A stretch of 55,914 nt of DNA, taken from positions 1-55,914 of the forward strand of contig CAJODL010000015.1 in NCBI GenBank assembly GCA_905233165.1, in the 5' to 3' direction. The notes below the pieces were generated by a model. That model ran no database searches and had not been told where the DNA came from. It saw nothing but the letters and a program-made list of their open reading frames with translations. This document shows, in pieces, positions 53,230 to 55,914 of this stretch. A program made the translations under genes and the position numbers. Position 1 is the stretch's first letter. Every line of letters begins with the position of its first letter. Origin of the DNA: an uncultured Prevotella sp. (GTDB lineage Bacteria > Bacteroidota > Bacteroidia > Bacteroidales > Bacteroidaceae).

Positions 53230-53612
53230 AGTGCTTGCATTAAAATGTCGGTGTCTCCTAACTTTCCGTTTATCAGGCATACTGCCTCCACCTTTGCTTT
53301 CATGCAGAGAGTGTTGTCTGGCAGACGGTAGATATCCTGCAGGAAGATGTACCTCAATCCCTCCTTCACCATGTTCACGCGAACAGCATATTCATCGCGA
53401 GAGCGAAGAGGTACCTTGAAACGCATCTCTATCTTTGCTACTACGCAGTCGATGCCCTGCTTATGCAACTCGGCAAAACTGATGCCGTTAGCAAGCAGAA
53501 ATTCATGTCGAGCATGCTCTGTATAATGTTGGTAGTTGGCATTATTCACAATGCCTTGCAGGTCGCATTCGTAATCGCGTACCTTGTCCCTATGTTCAAA
53601 TAAATATTCCAT
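53217..53612 (-). CDS. Acyl-CoA thioesterase, hotdog fold (YbgC/4HBT-like)
   Basis: 131 aa. VRDYECDLQGIVNNANYQHY with the catalytic aspartate (CDLQGIVNN), as in YbgC-type thioesterases, then FKVPLRSRDEYAVRV. It hydrolyses short- or medium-chain acyl-CoA in the cytoplasm. First gene of the three-gene minus-strand operon; its stop overlaps the next start by 13 bases. Promoter TTTG-N20-TAATTTCG lies at 53621-53652, giving an almost leaderless transcript. Confidence 0.9.
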   Translation of the reverse strand: MEYLFEHRDKVRDYECDLQGIVNNANYQHYTEHARHEFLLANGISFAELHKQGIDCVVAKIEMRFKVPLRSRDEYAVRVNMVKEGLRYIFLQDIYRLPDNTLCMKAKVEAVCLINGKLGDTDILMQALCKN

Positions 53613-53620
53613 AAACGCCG

Positions 53621-53652
53621 CGAAATTACAAAAAAAAACTCATTACAACAAA
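53621..53652 (-). promoter_or_regulatory. Promoter of the thioesterase-RapZ-transporter operon
   Basis: On the minus strand, TTTG (53649-53652), 20 bases, then TAATTTCG (53621-53628), close to the consensus and about 9 bases before the ATG. Confidence 0.65.
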
Positions 53653-53722
53653 AAAAAGAAAATATATTTGATTTTTTTGCCTTAAAACAACATCACACGT
53701 ATTGGTCATAATATATAATAGC

Positions 53723-53730
53723 TAATTTTG
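53723..53730 (+). promoter_or_regulatory. -7 box of the second GH3 gene
   Basis: TAATTTTG (exact TAnnTTTG) 50 bases before the ATG at 53780; ATTG at 53701-53704 may be the -33 element. A second TATCTTTG lies inside the signal-peptide codons (53794-53801), probably by chance. Confidence 0.55.
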
Positions 53731-53779
53731 TATGCGAAAAGGAAAATCACATTATCTGTTAACAAAAAGTTATTACTAT

Positions 53780-55914
53780 ATGAAAATATGGTGTATCTTT
53801 GCATCGCTAATGATGACAGCTATGACCCTCAATGCACAAGTTTACCTCGACCCTCAGGCGCCTGTTGAAGAACGTGTGAAGGACGCCCTCGGTCGCATGA
53901 CTCTTCATGAGAAGATAAAAGTGCTCCATGCACAGAGTAAGTTCACCTCTGCCGGCGTACCGCGTCTCGGCATTCGCCAGCTCAATATGGACGATGGTCC
54001 TCATGGCGTTCGTGAAGAACTGGTGTGGGATGAATGGAAGACTGCCGGATGGACCAATGACTTCTGCGTTGCCTTTCCTTCGCTGACGTGTCTTGCTGCA
54101 ACATGGAACCGTGACCTCTCACGCCTCTATGGTACCAGCATCAGCGAGGAATTTGCCTATCGCGGAAAAGATGTCATGCTGGGCCCTGGTGTCAATATCG
54201 CCCGCACACCTCTCAACGGTCGTGCCTTCGAATATATGGGTGAAGATCCCCTGCTGGCAGGCGAGATGGTAGTGCCTTATATTCAGGCGGTGCAGGCAAA
54301 CGGCGTGGCATGCTGCCTGAAGCATTTTGTCCTCAACGATCAGGAGACAGACCGCTTTTCTGTTAACGTCAACATCTCCGAGCGTGCTATGCGTGAGATA
54401 TACCTTGCTCCCTTCCAACGTGCTGTCGAGAAGGCGCATGTCTATTCTATCATGGGCAGCTACAACCTCTGGAAGAATGTACATTGCAGCCAAAGCGACG
54501 AACTGCTCAACGGCATCCTGAAGAAAGAGTGGGGATGGGACGGCTGTCTTGTCAGCGACTGGGATGCTGTGACCGACTCTTGGCAGGCTGCTACGGGAGG
54601 TCTTGATATCGAGATGGGAACAACGCGCAACGATAGTATTCATGGAGAAATGTTCACCTTCGATGACTATCATCTCGGCAACGATTTCGAGAAATTCGTA
54701 CAGGAGGGAAAGGTGCCTATGTCGGTCCTCGACGAAAAGGTCAGCCGCGTCCTGCGTCTCATCTTCCGCACAGCAATGAATCCCAATAAGATTATCGGCA
54801 ACCAATGTTCTGAAGCCCATTATGACGCCTGCCGTCAGATAGGAGAGGAGGGTATCGTTCTGCTTCAGAACAACAAGCGTGGCAAAGCTCCACTGTTGCC
54901 AATAGATTTCTCAAAGTATAAGAACATCCTCGTCGTAGGCGAGAATGCAACCCGTTCCCTTACCCTCGGCGGTGGCTCGTCAGAACTGAAAACCCTCCGC
55001 GACATCTCACCGCTCGAAGCTTTGCAAACAGCTGTGGCGGCAGCAAACTCTCACCTCTCACCTGTCAACTGTCACCTATCATACGCTCAGGGCTACGCCT
55101 CCGGCAAGGCACTTTATGACACGGTGGATGTTGTTGATGCTGCTGAAAGCAAGCGTTTGAAAGACGAGGCCCTTGCAAAGGCTGCCGATGCAGACCTTAT
55201 AATATATATAGGAGGCATGAACAAGAACCATAGGCAGGATTGCGAGAATGGTGACCGCGAAGGCTATGACCTGTCATTCGGGCAGAATGAACTCATCAGC
55301 CAGCTGGCCGACATCAATCCCAATATCGTCGTTGTCACCTTTGGCGGCAATCCGTATGCTACCCCTTGGCTCTCGAAGGTGCCGGCCCTCGTACACTGCT
55401 GGTATCTCGGCAGCGAAGCAGGCACAGCCCTCGTCAATGTCTTGAGCGGCAAGGTATGCCCCAGCGGAAAACTCCCTGTCACCTTCGCAAAGCAGTATGA
55501 GGACTATCCTTACGTGAAATACGGCAAGGAGGCCTATCCGGGTGTTGACAGGCAGGTATATTATAAGGAGGATGTCTTCGTAGGCTATCGTGGTTTTGAG
55601 AAAGACAAGACGAAGCCCCTCTTCCCATTCGGTTTCGGACTCAGCTATACCACCTTCTCCTATGATGATGTGAAGGCTGTCAAGGATGCCAACGGCAATA
55701 TCTCTGTCTCTGTCACTGTCACCAATACGGGCAGCTGTGCCGGTAAGGAGGTGGTGCAGGTGTATGTCTCTGCTCCGAGCAACAAGGAGATACAGAAGCC
55801 CCTCAAGGAGCTCAAGGCCTTTGCCAAGACACGTCTCCTGCAACCCCGTCAGCAGCAGACGCTACAGATGACCATCACTCCGCAGGACCTCGCCTCATGG
55901 AACGAAGCCACCCA
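53780..55914 (+). CDS. GH3 glycosidase (beta-glucosidase type), cut by the window end
   Basis: At least 711 codons, open through the right edge. Signal peptide MKIWCIFASLMMTAMTLNAQ, then DPQAPVEERVKDALGRMTLH. The barrel has GPGVNIARTPLNGRAFEYMG, KHFVLNDQETDR and the nucleophile Asp260 in LVSDWDAVTD. The C-terminal domain has VGENATRSLTLGGGSS, and a fibronectin-III-like domain begins near 55690. A heptamer array (55048-55082) inserts SHLSPVNCHLS in frame within the C-terminal domain. It probably releases glucose or a related sugar from beta-linked oligosaccharides in the periplasm. The true stop is outside the window. Confidence 0.92.
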   Translation, partial: MKIWCIFASLMMTAMTLNAQVYLDPQAPVEERVKDALGRMTLHEKIKVLHAQSKFTSAGVPRLGIRQLNMDDGPHGVREELVWDEWKTAGWTNDFCVAFPSLTCLAATWNRDLSRLYGTSISEEFAYRGKDVMLGPGVNIARTPLNGRAFEYMGEDPLLAGEMVVPYIQAVQANGVACCLKHFVLNDQETDRFSVNVNISERAMREIYLAPFQRAVEKAHVYSIMGSYNLWKNVHCSQSDELLNGILKKEWGWDGCLVSDWDAVTDSWQAATGGLDIEMGTTRNDSIHGEMFTFDDYHLGNDFEKFVQEGKVPMSVLDEKVSRVLRLIFRTAMNPNKIIGNQCSEAHYDACRQIGEEGIVLLQNNKRGKAPLLPIDFSKYKNILVVGENATRSLTLGGGSSELKTLRDISPLEALQTAVAAANSHLSPVNCHLSYAQGYASGKALYDTVDVVDAAESKRLKDEALAKAADADLIIYIGGMNKNHRQDCENGDREGYDLSFGQNELISQLADINPNIVVVTFGGNPYATPWLSKVPALVHCWYLGSEAGTALVNVLSGKVCPSGKLPVTFAKQYEDYPYVKYGKEAYPGVDRQVYYKEDVFVGYRGFEKDKTKPLFPFGFGLSYTTFSYDDVKAVKDANGNISVSVTVTNTGSCAGKEVVQVYVSAPSNKEIQKPLKELKAFAKTRLLQPRQQQTLQMTITPQDLASWNEAT
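55048..55082 (+). repeat. In-frame heptamer array inside the second GH3 gene
   Basis: CTCTCAC twice, CTGTCAA, CTGTCAC, CTATCAT: five 7-base words, stop-free in the gene's frame, encoding SHLSPVNCHLS. Confidence 0.85.

Noticed and set aside
53794..53801. TATCTTTG inside the second GH3 gene as the true promoter
   Set aside because: Starting downstream of it would remove most of the signal peptide; the TAATTTTG at 53723 fits better.

Overview
The window reads as chromosome of a Prevotella-like Bacteroidales bacterium. Three things point there: promoters of the Bacteroidota type (TTTG, about 20 bases, TAnnTTTG), lipoproteins and polysaccharide-degrading enzymes typical of that order, and a housekeeping gene set of that phylum. 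I see no transposase, integrase, CRISPR array or rRNA. One tRNA gene (Ser, anticodon CGA) is present.

Layout. 1-761: gene-poor; an inverted-repeat/palindrome element and a remnant of a RhuM-like gene. 762-10176: a lipoprotein, a CotH-kinase protein with a dockerin-like tail, a GH51 arabinofuranosidase, a remnant of a GH106-like gene, a second lipoprotein, a HAD phosphatase and an unknown exported protein. 10221-15145: GH3 glycosidase, CE1-type esterase, Nudix hydrolase, C-GCAxxG-C-C protein. 15573-24829: CPA2 antiporter, divergent from asd-dxs-trkA-trkH-endonuclease/phosphatase. 25419-29649: infC-rpmI-rplT, rpe, a DUF4301 protein, tRNA-Ser. 29709-49844, all minus strand: pheT, yebC, a GH28-GH105 pectinase fusion, then a tight run of M6 protease, membrane beta-propeller protein, periplasmic-propeller sensor kinase, TonB-dependent receptor and a two-module NRPS. 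50006-55914: truA, then a minus-strand operon (hotdog thioesterase, phosphotransferase-RapZ fusion, BASS-type transporter), and a second GH3 enzyme cut by the window edge.

The carbohydrate enzymes (GH51, GH3 twice, CE1, GH28-GH105, GH106 remnant) fit a plant-cell-wall (arabinoxylan and pectin) lifestyle. The most unusual gene set is the five-gene run 29709-43958. Junctions there overlap by 4 bases or are separated by 3 to 14 bases, and they link a dipeptide-scale NRPS ending in a cysteine-type thioesterase (GLCIGG) to a TPR-headed TonB receptor and a sensor kinase whose H-box histidine is an aspartate.

Two non-coding phenomena stand out. First, four copies of a structured element (A 24848-25148, B 26896-27161, C 15147-15320, D 15381-15550 on minus) lie just downstream of genes, in sense orientation. 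They share an A-rich box, a long closing stem of variable sequence and a first hairpin with a TC-ending loop; copies A and B differ by a compensatory base pair and by loop-only changes. Second, arrays of 7-base words (for example TTGACCT, GGTTAAC, AATTGTC, GATGAAG) fill the gaps right after many stop codons. They also occur in stop-free orientation inside four genes (NRPS twice, truA, second GH3), and at some genes they supply a TTG start codon.
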